A DNA stretch of 31,001 bases, from assembly GCA_034698045.1 (NCBI GenBank), contig JAQGAU010000327.1:1-31001 (forward strand), in the 5' to 3' direction. Under the pieces are notes generated by a model. The model did not search any database and was not told the origin of the DNA. It worked only from the letters and a program-made list of their open reading frames with translations. The translations under genes were made by a program, and so were the position numbers. Positions 21,364 to 31,001 of this stretch are shown here, piece by piece (positions within the stretch are counted from its first letter, which is position 1; each line of letters starts with the position of its first letter). The stretch is from Paramacrobiotus richtersi (Eukaryota; Tardigrada; Eutardigrada; Parachela; Macrobiotidae).

Positions 21364-22763
21364 CTAAAAATAGGCAAGAATCACGGGCGGATGAGATTGA
21401 AGACGTGCACGGTAGGCGTCATTGAGGAAATTGCCTTCCGCTGCCGCCATCACCGTCAATGTCTCGTCCAGCTCCTTCTCATTGGGAATTGCACGGCGGA
21501 CAACGCTTTCGCTGGATGTGGCCACGGCACTGTCGCCGGCACCGTTGGGAGCGAAGATCCACCGTTTACGCGAGCCCAACTGGTAGGCCGCTGAGCAGCC
21601 GCAGAAGATGTTGCAGAAGGGACGTTTGGCCAGCGGCGGACGGTGAACACTGTCCGAAGCGACGGTCAACTATAGAAGAAGAAAACCATATCAATGCACA
21701 TTTCTGTGCAATCTGGAAAGTTTTGTTATGGTGTACAGCCGTATACTTGCACACAAAATACACGTACAATGTTACAGAAATCCGGAAGGGACAACTGCAG
21801 CAAGTTCATTCCAACGTAGAGAAAAAACTGAACTTAAACTAAAGTAAATTAAAAATGTCTCTGTCATGCTGGAGTTGGTTTTATGAATGGTCAGTTTTGA
21901 TAAATGGTTCCGCTACTACAAATCCCCGGTTGCCATAATGAACCCGCGGTTGCACCTTTACAGTACCAGTGATTTATTCGTTTTTAAAAAGCTTCATTTC
22001 AGAAGGTTTAGTTCCGAAGCTGTAACGGACAAATTCTGTTTCTTAAGTTCTGTTAATCCAGTAGCAATACGCAAATCTTTCTGAAACTTCATAGATTTCC
22101 GATCGGTTTCGTTGGCTGTTACAAACTTTGCACTAACTTATTGTTGAATCTCTTTACACGAATATCATGTGCGTCATGCAGAAAGACAAAGCGGGGGTTG
22201 AAATTATCCGACCTATCCTTACGATCAGTTATAACTATTATCAACAAAGTCAAACACTGTAGTAAAAGTCTTTACGAGATAAATTTGTAAGACTGCAAGT
22301 AATAATGTGTGGCGTAGCAACGCCCTTGCTGTATGATGCGGCAGGCATATGTGATATGCTTCAGTATGTGTTGTGGTTCTTCCCGAGCGGCCGTATTAAA
22401 GTGAATACGTGACATAATGGTCATCAGTAAGAAAACACATCTTATAATTGTCAGAAGGCACTTGTAGTGACTATCTCACAAATTCGACTGCTATCAAAAT
22501 AACAAAACAAAAATTTAATATCGTGTTGTTTACCTGACCTCAATACGAGAACCGAATTCATTCATTAGGTATTGACAAAAAATTTCCGGGGAAGGATTTT
22601 TCCCAACTGTCAAAAACTGCTTATTGACCCTTACCTCATTCCTTTCAGGGTCAGCTGCATTACCGGTGTGAACAATCAACAATACAAGTGACAACACCAG
22701 CAGTGTCACACGGGATCTAAACCCTAGCCGCAAGACAGAAGCAGACACTTGCATGTCACCCAT
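21364..22763 (-). CDS. Neuropeptide precursor with CCAP-like core, 2 exons, ~176 aa
   Basis: Exon 1 (22763..22539) encodes a strong signal peptide (core VTLLVLSLVLLIV, cleavage near GNA). Exon 2 (21669..21364) follows an acceptor with a TTTTCTTCTTCTATAG tract and ends in TAG. Within exon 2, Lys-Arg (90-91) and Arg-Lys-Arg (109-111) bracket PFCNIFCGCSAAYQLGS. Its first nine residues differ from arthropod crustacean cardioactive peptide (PFCNAFTGC) only by Ile for Ala and Cys for Thr. No Gly precedes the second cleavage site, so the product would not be amidated. The exon 1 donor is uncertain: GAG/GTCAGG keeps phase 0, whereas the stronger-looking GTCAG/GTAAAC five bases later would need another acceptor (for example after GGACAG in exon 2) or an extra exon in the ~870-bp intron. 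Role by family: peptide hormone acting on a GPCR, controlling muscle, heart or moulting behaviour. Confidence 0.65.
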
Positions 22764-24357
22764 ATTGATTTATTAAAGTGTGAAAACTACCTAAAACTGC
22801 ACTACCAAGACGACACTGCGGGCTACCAGCCAACTTGATGCGCCTTTCTATACACAAAATTTCACGGGAAGGAGTTCATCACTCGCCAGCCAACTTGCAA
22901 CAATGTAGGACTACGATCCATATCACAATGAGTGTCAATTTGCATCGCTTCATTCCTAGCATGCCATGGCATATTAATTTTGTCACGAAACAAGGATGTG
23001 GATTAACGCAAGTAGATGATGAAACGACCCCGGGCGCATTACTCAAACACGTTGTGAACTTGTGTTTGCACTGCATACTGGGACAACTTTAGATCAAATT
23101 GCCGAAACTGAATTTGCAGGGGGGAAAAAAGGAACAGACCGGAAATGAGGCAACGTAAACATAGTATTTTTGCCTTATCGTACGTTTTTTACCTCTAAAG
23201 TTTACTAACCTCATCATTAGTCACAGTTATCTTGACAGTAAGTACGCTTGCGTACAGTTGTACTCTGCTGATACTTAGCATGTGCCGAATCTAACGCTGC
23301 AGATTACAGCTGTGAACGATCTGTCCAATGGCCCCGAAAAAAGTGCCCAGCTTTCTCCACCCAGTCTGGACCTTTTCACTGCCGCATTCGGCATACAAAA
23401 TAACGAGCCAATGGCCACTCTGTTTATGCATACTTATATCGTGAGTCATGCGTTGAAATTAGTGAGATGCATACGCCGCCAGTGTCTTTGCACGGCGCAC
23501 GACAAGATCGTTATCGCACACGAAACCTTGGTTGTCAGTTGTCTGCCTGGAAGCGAGAAGTGAATGGGATTTTCTGCGCATGCTTTTAGTCCCGTAAATT
23601 TTCAGAGATTTCAGCACGGTGACAATTTCGAGTTGTTTTCAGTTGCCTCGTACTAATTAATTATTCTTAATTTATGGCTGCCAAAGCCGGACCAGAAAAT
23701 TACCGATTGTTGGAGCTCCAGCCGTCGACTGTGTTCGTGCCAAATCAGTTTAGTTTAGTTTAGTTTATTTAACGAGCAGACAAACCAACTGGCACTCAAA
23801 GTCTGTTCTACAATGTGAGAGGAAAAACAACAACAAAGCTTACCACAGATTCCTAGAAACCACAAAAGACAGAAAAACCCGTACATTCCCACATTCTAAG
23901 ATATTTTCGCCGCTTTTCATAATGTTCGAAAAAAGATCTTTGAGCCGCATTGCCAGGGTCGTCTTGCCGATGCTTCGTATACGTGACGCAGTATACGGTA
24001 ACAAGACGTTTAGCCGATAACTTTCGTTCAACTTTTCCGACACTTCCTGTATGAAGTTTAAGAAGATTTTCGAACTTTTCCATTGTATTATGCATAAATT
24101 CTTGATTCATACTTGTGTTTTGCTTTGTAAAGTTCACGCTAATTCGCGTCGGTTTAGGGTAAATTAAACACAAGTTGTCTGCCTGTCAACATACAGATAA
24201 TACTGTTCTTTACGAGGAAATTGCCTTCTTCGCACGGTTTTAGGACACGTTGACTTTAAGCAAATTTATGATTACTCTCTTCTGCACGTTCTGATCACTT
24301 TTGTCGACTCATCGTGAATTGTCTAACGATGATTTATTTGAAAATTTGTTGTTTCAG
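22764..24357. other. Intergenic region / upstream leader introns of the glycoprotein gene
   Basis: This lies between the divergent starts of the peptide gene (-) and the glycoprotein gene (+). It carries a (GTTTA)4 microsatellite at 23748-23767. The ORFs at 23282-23563 (+) and 23840-24173 (-) have neither recognisable domains nor good splice context and are not called. The 5' exon(s) feeding the acceptor at 24357 must lie here or be non-coding. Confidence 0.4.
23748..23767. repeat. (GTTTA)4 microsatellite
   Basis: Four perfect tandem copies of GTTTA, followed by TTTAAC. Confidence 0.8.
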
Positions 24358-24543
24358 AACGAACCAGTTCACCGTCCAGGGTCCTCGGAACGTCGTGATT
24401 CACCTGTGGACCCGGAAATGCCGTGTTTTTACGGTCGCCCCGATCTGCCCAATGGTTTCCGCGAGCCAGAGTATGCCCGGGTTCCTCCACGTGACAACTG
24501 GGAGCCTTCCGGTCGTCCTGCTGCTATTCACTACGACAACTGA
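24358..24543 (+). CDS. Coding-like leader ORF in frame with the glycoprotein, ended by TGA
   Basis: After the acceptor TTGTTGTTTCAG (ending 24357) the bases are open for 61 codons, and the frame is closed by TGA at 24541-24543. This is exactly the frame of the glycoprotein ATG at 24574, and the ten codons between TGA and ATG are open too. The translation is Pro/Arg-rich (FYGRPDLPNGFREPEYARV) and shares YARV with the glycoprotein N-terminus (DNIYARVD). An internal ATG at 24418 would give a 41-aa upstream ORF. Options: an upstream ORF regulating translation, an N-terminal extension made by stop-codon readthrough, an assembly or sequencing error, or a non-coding leader. Confidence 0.4.
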   Translation, partial: NEPVHRPGSSERRDSPVDPEMPCFYGRPDLPNGFREPEYARVPPRDNWEPSGRPAAIHYDN

Positions 24544-24573
24544 GGATTCGAGCACCCACTACCGCCGGGCACC

Positions 24574-27133
24574 ATGTCGAAGAACCAAGTGAACGTGTTG
24601 GTGCCAGCCAGTCCGGTAAATCCTCAGCCGCCCATGGAAGACAACATTTATGCCCGCGTCGATTCTCAAAAAGTGATTCTGGACACGTCTAATCTTCGTC
24701 GAAAGCGAGTGGTGGAAAGGGAACGGTACATTGATCGCGATGAGAGTGGATGCTGTTCTTGCTGGTGTTGGACGGTAAGGTCATCGACCCTCGGTTTCAA
24801 ACTTGAATGACAGTTTCCCTGCTTAGAGTATGTTCAGGCTGCTTGCTTTCGTTATGATAAATAAACTTTCTAATCGTTTCCGTCGATTTTTTTTCGAAAT
24901 TCAGAAGCGATTAGCGTGGATCGCAGTTTTAGTGATAGGATACGATGACCTTGGTTGATCTGACCTGTAACACACATCTTCCTTGTAGATCGCTTTCGCC
25001 GTGATTTTGGCTATTCTGGCAGTGGGAGCGGCGGTCACTGCCATCGTGGTTATCAAACGTAAGATTTTTGCCATTGTTCACGTACAGTTTCCTTATTCTT
25101 GATTGTTCTGCAGTGAATTCGGATGCTGCCGCGGCTGGTGCCTCTGGTCGTCAAGGTGGAGCCGCTGATGCCACGGCTGGTTCCTCAGGTCGAGCTTCTA
25201 CTTCACCAGGTCGTCCACTGTGTAAGCTTGTGGACTTGTGATTTCCGATTTTGTTCTTATTGATAACTGATAACAGATCTGTGGTAAATGACGAATAAAG
25301 TGTATTCGACTAGTAAATACGACAAACTATTCAGTACAGCTGCTTATTGTCCTTCAACGCGCATTTAAATTTTAGATTTAAATTTGAGTTATTTTGATCG
25401 GGTTCTTAAAGTACATCTGCAATTTTCAGTTTCGGGCAACGAGGTCGAATTTGATGTGTCCGGTGGTCGTGGTATCGCTGGAGAGAGGACATCATTGGCG
25501 TTGATTCCCATCAATGGTTCTGGTAAGAGATCATTCTGCCGTGCAGTTTACATATTCGCGTGACGTGTCTGTTCTGCTTCCTTTTAGTACCGGATGATGT
25601 TTTGCTTCCCAACGAAACCGCCACGCGAGTTGAGAATGTGCCAAGTTTCGACATCAACGCTACCGGTAAAAGTCCAGATTCTTGCATTGATTATTAATTT
25701 TCATTTCGCAGTCGCATACCATCAGATGTTCAAGTTTCTATTTCTTTTTGTTCAACTTTATTTTTTCGAAATATTCAGTATTTCGATATGGTAGTTAAAT
25801 ATTTGGCTGCTTTCTGAAAATTTTAGCGAATGTAATTTGTGAAAATTTAGCATCTGAATATTGAAAGTTAACGGGAACATTATTAGGTGTTCCCAGACGA
25901 CCAAAGAGTTACCGTGTCATTTTCGTTGGTTTAAGACCAAAGCATGTCCACATGGAAAGCAATAACACAGTTACGAGGGTTGAGGTCACGGGCAACCATT
26001 CTAAACTAACTGCACCTCTAGCGCCGTGGCATCTGCATATACAATCAGAGAAGCACCATGGTGTGTTAAATCATTTAAAATGTAACAAATTAATGGTGAT
26101 TTTAACATTTTTCTTAATTTCTTGTTCGAATATCTGTTCCTAGAATAATACCGAAGTTCCTTTTGTTGATTGCAGATAGCGAGGGCATTCACATTGTGGA
26201 AGTGCCGATGCCTGATAACCCATCCGGATCCATTGATGCGAATGTTTCCATTGCCCACAGCCCGTCCACTGATGCGGAAAACCGGGAGAATCCTCTGCCG
26301 ACTGCGCTCGATGTCAGTGTGACGGATCAGAATGGAACGGTGGTGGCTTTCGATGCTGAAACGGAAGTGCGGAACGGGACCGAATTCGATATTTCGTTGC
26401 AACCGGTTGTTTTGGTCTCGCCGAATCCGTCGTTACCGGAAGTGTTCCCTGGTGCTACTCCCCCGACAGGTACAAGTGGGCGTACATTTCGAACACAGTG
26501 TAAAGTTATTATCACAAAATTTGTGCTTTGGGAAGATCATAAGGTTGCGAATGAACTGGTCGAAATTTGTCACTGTTGGATTTTTACTATTTTCTCGTAA
26601 ACCGGTGCAAGTTCTTTTCGATATCATTAGGCTTGAATGGCATAGCTTATTGCCGAGCCATTATGTAGAACTTACCGATAATTTATGAAATCGCCAGTTA
26701 AGACAGTAGAACGATAGCCTGCGCTTTTTTTTAGACCCTGATTTTACCGTGAGCATTCTTCATCCGGCTGTCGTAGTTACCACTCTGCACCCCATGCACA
26801 ATCCCATCGATCCGGCAATGGGAACAACCGGTAAACCGAGCACTAGCTGTTGTTTACACACTCACTGTTTCTGATAAAATGTTCATTTGTAGCAGTTCCG
26901 CTCCATCGTTTGGTGCAAGAGCAGGCGAACCGCCAAGCAGGTAATTTACTTTTTGCGTTATTGTAATGTTGATATTTACTGATGCTGTCTGTTGTTTTTA
27001 CAGAAATCGTGAATGCCATGGTCAAGAATACGAAGGAGGCCGTTCACAACATTACTGGTTAGCCAACTGTTCTTCATGCCCAATTTTTTGAAATCATTCT
27101 GATTATGATATTTTGTTTGCAGCGACCCTGTAA
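24574..27133 (+). CDS. Type II membrane glycoprotein, 11 exons, 408 aa, unknown family
   Basis: Exons 24574..24774, 24989..25058, 25114..25221, 25430..25522, 25588..25665, 25887..26060, 26176..26469, 26735..26830, 26893..26940, 27004..27057 and 27123..27133. The first intron is phase 0 and the other nine are all phase 1, and every exon translates without stops. The N-terminal 67 residues are basic near the membrane (RRKR at 42-45) and end in a Cys/Trp cluster (C60, C61, C63, C65), a likely palmitoylation site. Exon 2 is a single transmembrane helix (68-90, IAFAVILAILAVGAAVTAIVV). The remaining ~318 residues carry many N-glycosylation sequons (NGS, NET, NAT, NNT, NHS, NVS, NGT twice, NIT), consistent with an outside C-terminus. 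A Gly/Ala/Ser stalk follows the helix. No known ectodomain fold is recognised. The gene is likely subject to exon skipping, since all inner exons are symmetric. Confidence 0.7.
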
Positions 27134-27929
27134 AATCCGGCTGAATCTCTGTTCCCGTGATGAAAAAAAGGCATTTATTAGTTTTTTTTCCCGCGCAGCA
27201 CGTTGGCATGCGTTCTCGTCTTGTCCGTTGAGATTTTTAAGAATTTTGGATTTTTAGTACGACGTTTGGCTGTGATTATTTAGAGCACTTATACGTTACC
27301 AGTGGTTTTTGGTGCTGCATCCGGTTTTATACAGTTTTAGCATTCATAGTTCGTTGTAAAGTTCCTTAAAAAGATCTGTGTAATAGTTTCAGGAGCATTT
27401 GCGAATAAAGTTGAAGTGAAGTATTTCAGCTGTTGTCGCAGTATTTGTAAATCAATCTAGCAACCAACAACAAACTCACATAAGAAATGATTCCAAGTTT
27501 AGTTTATCACAAATATGCGCAAATAATGGGGAAATTCCTTTCGTGGACTCGTTCAAATGCGCCAAACCACGTAGAAAAACTGTTGTTACCAAGACCGAAT
27601 GCTAAAATACAAAAGTCACAATCACACCATCTAGTTCTGTTCTTTATCGTTGCCTGAATTTTCAAGTAAGAATTGTGCAGTTGCTGTTTACCTGATGCGC
27701 TACCTTGTTAGTCTGTTTCCGGTCAGTGAAATCAGTCAATACTGCGCATTCAGTAACATGTCGGTAGCTACCGCTGACGTCACGCAAATGTTCTTACGGG
27801 GAGATGTGGCATTTTACCAGACGCATATTTTGTGGTCACTGCTGCATGTTTGTCCATTTTGTTTCGCAGCTGACATTGTTTTCCTTTCTTGGATTCTTTT
27901 CCTTATTGATCCATATTACTTCCTAACCC
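27134..27929. other. Intergenic region before the Rab effector
   Basis: It contains the glycoprotein 3' UTR, then about 500 bases that should hold the promoter and 5' leader of the Rab effector. An open stretch at 27650-27943 is hydrophobic but overlaps the next gene's start in another frame and is not supported. Confidence 0.4.
27404..27409 (+). terminator. Poly(A) signal of the glycoprotein gene
   Basis: An AATAAA lies 271 bases after the TAA at 27131-27133, followed by a T/G-containing stretch, in the expected 3' UTR. Confidence 0.6.
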
Positions 27930-30900
27930 ATGGACACCCTTAACGAACACATCACTCTGTTCGTGTTGAAAAATCTGGAAAAGTTGACCGATGAGGAGCG
28001 GGAAGTTATTCGTAATGTGGCGGAAAGGGACGAGCAACTGCGTGTGGCAGACGATGAACGGCTTGGGTAACTGGGTTAAATTTGAACATTGTCATTGTTT
28101 TGCGTGTCCTTGGTGTTGTGGAATACATGTAGCTGAAGTTGTGGCATGATTTGACAGAGTGTTGAAGAACGAAATCGAGACACTGCAGCGTGCACGGGAT
28201 GCTCGAGTGGATTTCTCGCTGACGGCGAACGCATGTGTTCTCTGTATGATAGCCTTTGGAAAGTTTCTCAACACGGGAGCCAATTGTCCAGCATGCCATC
28301 GTCGTGTTTGTAAGGCCTGCCGAACTAGCTCGCCAGTGCATGGAAAGAAATGGATGTGTACCCTGTGCGATAAAGAATGGTATGGTCGAATTTTCATCGG
28401 TTTAAGAAATCGCGATTTCCGTGCGTGCAACATTTTCTACCATCTGTCTCTGAAAATGATTTACATCTGACTATTAAAGTTGATTATCGGTATCTCATTA
28501 TGAATTTTTTTCTGTATTTTTCAATTCTTAAGATCAAGCTTGATCAGATAATTTTCGATTTCAGTAATTATCTGTTTATTGCTTTTTTTTCGGTACGCGC
28601 GTATATTCACCCTGGCTTTTTCACTTATACTGTGGCATTCGTTGTATCGAATGGTTTTATACTTCTTATGATTTGGTCAAATAGTTGCATGGCTAACTGA
28701 ATTTTATTCGAGTTAACCGAACAAAACTTGGCTGTTGGATGGATCGATTTACTTCCGAGTTACTGTGTATCAAATTTTCATATCACAAAAAATCAAATCA
28801 AATTTTGTCTTGAATATTGTTTTGCCGTATTAATTGTTGCCATTAAAACCCTGTCAAAATAATGTTTAAAGTTTCCTGTCTTTAGGGAGCTTCGAAATGC
28901 CGCGGGCGAATGGATGTCGCGCAAAGATCATGCTCCGCGAATGTCCATGGCCGCGTTTGTCCTTCGCTCACTGTTGGGACTGAAGAAAAGTATGCAGATC
29001 AGTGTCAAGCAGAGAGCCCTTGCTGATGAACGAAAACTTCCCACCACTCCGGCCATCGATGTACCACATTCAAAGCGCTTCCGTTTCCATCATAAGAACA
29101 GCGAAGAGCGCTTCATCGCAGCCCACAGTCCCATGTTTAATATCGTCTGCAGTCCGAAGTTCCGTCAGAGTCTGCACGGGCCGTTGCGTCCACTTCCGGC
29201 TCTCAGTAAGCAAACATGTAGTGCGGTTATTAAGCATATTGCAACCTGAGCAAAACGTTTATTCTTGAATTGCTACTACTAAAAGCTGAAAGTTGAGAAA
29301 CCTGATTCGCGGACAGATAGGTTTTGTAATGCTGTTCCGGTTTCATTGTGGGAAATGTTTGCTATTGGAGGATATTTCGCATTTTATTTCTTGCTTTTAC
29401 ACTTCTTTTTACCCGCCTCTTTTCTGTGTGAAATTGATTTGTGATTACAATTTTATTCAGTTAACGATTTATGCAGAATCGGAATAGCAAACTTTTACGC
29501 TATCTTCCAAAACAAACAATAGTGTAGTGAACGGAAAACTCTGCATGTTCTTCGTGCACACCGAAAGATATCGGTGTTCTAACAGTTTCGGAGAATATTA
29601 GATGATTTTATCCTGCATGACAATGTTTCGCAGTGTCAGACTGTTTTTCAGAACCGAAATCAAGCGCCGAGCGCCACATTCATCGACCTTCTATAGCCGA
29701 GACAATAACTCATTCCATCCACGACGTGGCTTCTTTGATGCACATCCATAGCGAATCCCTTTTTCCGCGGACACCATCGAAACCCATGCAGCCACCGCGT
29801 CGTACCCATTCTAGTCCGGAAGTCGCCGCAGTTGCAGCCACTCCTTGCAAAATTCAGGATGACGTAGTTGACAGTAAAGTGGAGGCCACGCCGTCGGATG
29901 GGAATGAAGAAGCTGGTCGGATCCCGTTTCTCTTTTCATCCGGCGCCGCCGAACCGATCGACCGGAAGCTGGGGGTGGTTACGTCGACGCCGCGGTTTAT
30001 TTGCGGTAGTGATTCGGATGTCAGTGGACTGGGGGTGCGGGCGCCCAAAATGGATGCCATTTCTATTTCCACTGTGGGAAGTGGAATGGAGGAGCAACAA
30101 GTTAATATTGCGCGGGTTAGTGCACGTTTTGCCATGTGTACAGTGCGTAAATACACAGGAATAACCCATATCCAGCGCCTTAAAATGTCGTCAAAAATAA
30201 CGTATTTTGACGTGTATAGTGCTGCTTTATTGTGCTGTTAATCTGACCTAATTTCATTTGGTTTTTCAACTTTTTCAGTGGCAGTCTGAATTTTGTTGTG
30301 TGTAATCTTAGAACTTCCTTATTTGACTTTTTGACCGAGAAACACAGATTGTATGTAGTCTCACAGTTCCGAATTCAGGAAAACAAAATTCCAGTAAGGA
30401 GAAGAAGGGACTGTATAAACTGGTTTTTTGCTATTCTTTACTGGTATATTGCAATTACCGCTCGCTAATAACACTACAAACTAGAGAAATCACCTGTTTT
30501 AAGCTGTACAAATGACGAGGTATGTTTTTGTGTTATCTGACACTGTAAGGTGTTATTATTATTAGGTGCTGTAGAGTAGTATACAGGGATCGTAACAACA
30601 GCAGAACTCGTTAATAATATGTTTAATTCGTCCAAAAAGTTTCGATTATTTAAGCTCTTTGCACCGATTCTCAAGTTTGTTTTTCAACAGGAGACATTCG
30701 GCGACATTAAACTCCAAGTGACCTTTGACCCCGCAACCACATCCGTCGCCGTGACCGTTCTGGCATGCCGCAATCTGCCATCCTTAAGCAAGAAGAAAAT
30801 CAAATTCCCCAGTCCCTACGTGAAACTCTACCTGTACGAGCCCCACTGCGAGCGCATCAAACGGAAAACCGATACTGTCAAGAGTTCGCGTAATCCCACC

Positions 30901-31001
30901 TACGCTGAAGTGGTGTCGTTTCCCGTGGTGGATGTCGACAGTGCCAATGGATGGCTGCATGTGGCCGTGTGCACCAAGAAGGGCTTCTTCCGCCGCACCA
31001 A
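27930..31001 (+). CDS. Rabphilin/Slp-like Rab effector, 5' part (RabBD, FYVE-type zinc finger, C2), cut by window end
   Basis: Exons 27930..28066, 28158..28379, 28886..29205, 29634..30115 and 30691..31001 (open at the window edge), with phases 2, 2, 1, 0. Residues 1-70 form the amphipathic first helix of a Rab-binding domain (LTDEEREVIRNVAERDEQLR). A FYVE-type zinc finger follows with eight Cys at 72, 75, 89, 92, 97, 100, 113 and 116, then the WELRNAAGEW segment that closes the RabBD in rabphilin, Noc2 and Slp proteins. Residues ~130-387 are a low-complexity, Ser/Pro-rich linker. A C2 domain starts at ~388 (DIKLQVTFDPATTSVAVTVL, then PYVKLYLYE). In its first loop the usual Asp before PYVK is Ser, so this C2 may not bind Ca2+, as in several Slps. 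Family role: linking Rab3/Rab27 vesicles to the plasma membrane in exocytosis. A second C2 is expected beyond the window. RIM is less likely because no PDZ domain precedes the C2. Confidence 0.85.

Noticed and set aside
23282-23563. 93-codon plus-strand open frame
   Set aside because: No ATG-led, splice-consistent neighbours, no domain, and no link to the glycoprotein leader.
23748-23767. (GTTTA)4 as an internal telomere-like repeat
   Set aside because: Only four copies, in a region with no other telomere-like signal; a plain microsatellite explains it.
23840-24173. Two overlapping minus-strand frames, one with GKTT
   Set aside because: GKTT resembles a P-loop by chance only: no GxxxxGK context, no exon support and two competing frames in the same bases. 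A worn repeat is possible, but nothing identifies it.
24512-24545. A tiny intron that would remove the in-frame TGA
   Set aside because: GT and AG occur in suitable phase, but the intron would be about 34 bases, shorter than any other intron in this window (smallest about 50). It was not used.
27650-27943. Hydrophobic 97-codon open frame
   Set aside because: It has no ATG context, overlaps the Rab effector start in another frame, and its hydrophobicity reflects T-rich DNA.
29854-30169. Open frames on both strands over the linker exon of the Rab effector
   Set aside because: Shadows of exon 29634-30115, whose frame joins in phase to the zinc finger and C2 exons.

Overview
This is a stretch of intron-rich animal nuclear DNA. 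Seven protein genes can be rebuilt exon by exon with GT..AG junctions and consistent phase, and an eighth (a peptide precursor) is likely. Gene content (kainate-type glutamate receptor, rhodopsin-type GPCR, Rab effector, a crustacean-cardioactive-peptide-like precursor, an insect-type flavin monooxygenase), gene spacing of about 4 kb and many introns of 50-80 bp fit a compact ecdysozoan genome. A tardigrade is my best guess, but this is inference: no sequence here proves the species.

Layout. 1-921 (+): 3' part of a secreted protein ending in a tectonin-like beta-propeller. 1904-3821 (-): flavin-containing monooxygenase, 5 exons, 441 aa. 4779-10629 (-): kainate-type ionotropic glutamate receptor, 13 exons, 892 aa. 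It is divergent across 1.3 kb from 11963-14519 (+): a secreted leucine-rich-repeat protein, 4 exons, 606 aa. 15463-17872 (+): a full-length paralogue of the first gene (759 aa), with four tyrosine-rich repeats, an Asn/Gly-rich linker and a six-bladed propeller. 18584-19692 (+): a GPCR without DRY and NPxxY. 20061-21247 (-): two weakly supported exons on either side of a 417-bp element with terminal inverted repeats. 21364-22763 (-): peptide-hormone precursor with a CCAP-like core. 24574-27133 (+): type II membrane glycoprotein whose last nine introns are all phase 1, preceded by an in-frame TGA and a coding-like leader. 27930-31001 (+): 5' part of a rabphilin/Slp-like Rab effector (RabBD, FYVE-type zinc finger, start of C2), cut by the window end.

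The genes do not form an operon or a pathway. Several do act at the cell surface or in secretion: receptor, GPCR, peptide, Rab effector, LRR protein and glycoprotein. The two propeller genes share an identical intron position and are a dispersed duplicate pair on the same strand, about 15 kb apart.

The items I find most worth a second look are the Tyr-rich repeat plus tectonin-propeller family, the phase-1 modular glycoprotein with its in-frame TGA, and the three-cysteine CCAP-like peptide. No intact virus-like element, rRNA, tRNA or CRISPR array was seen.
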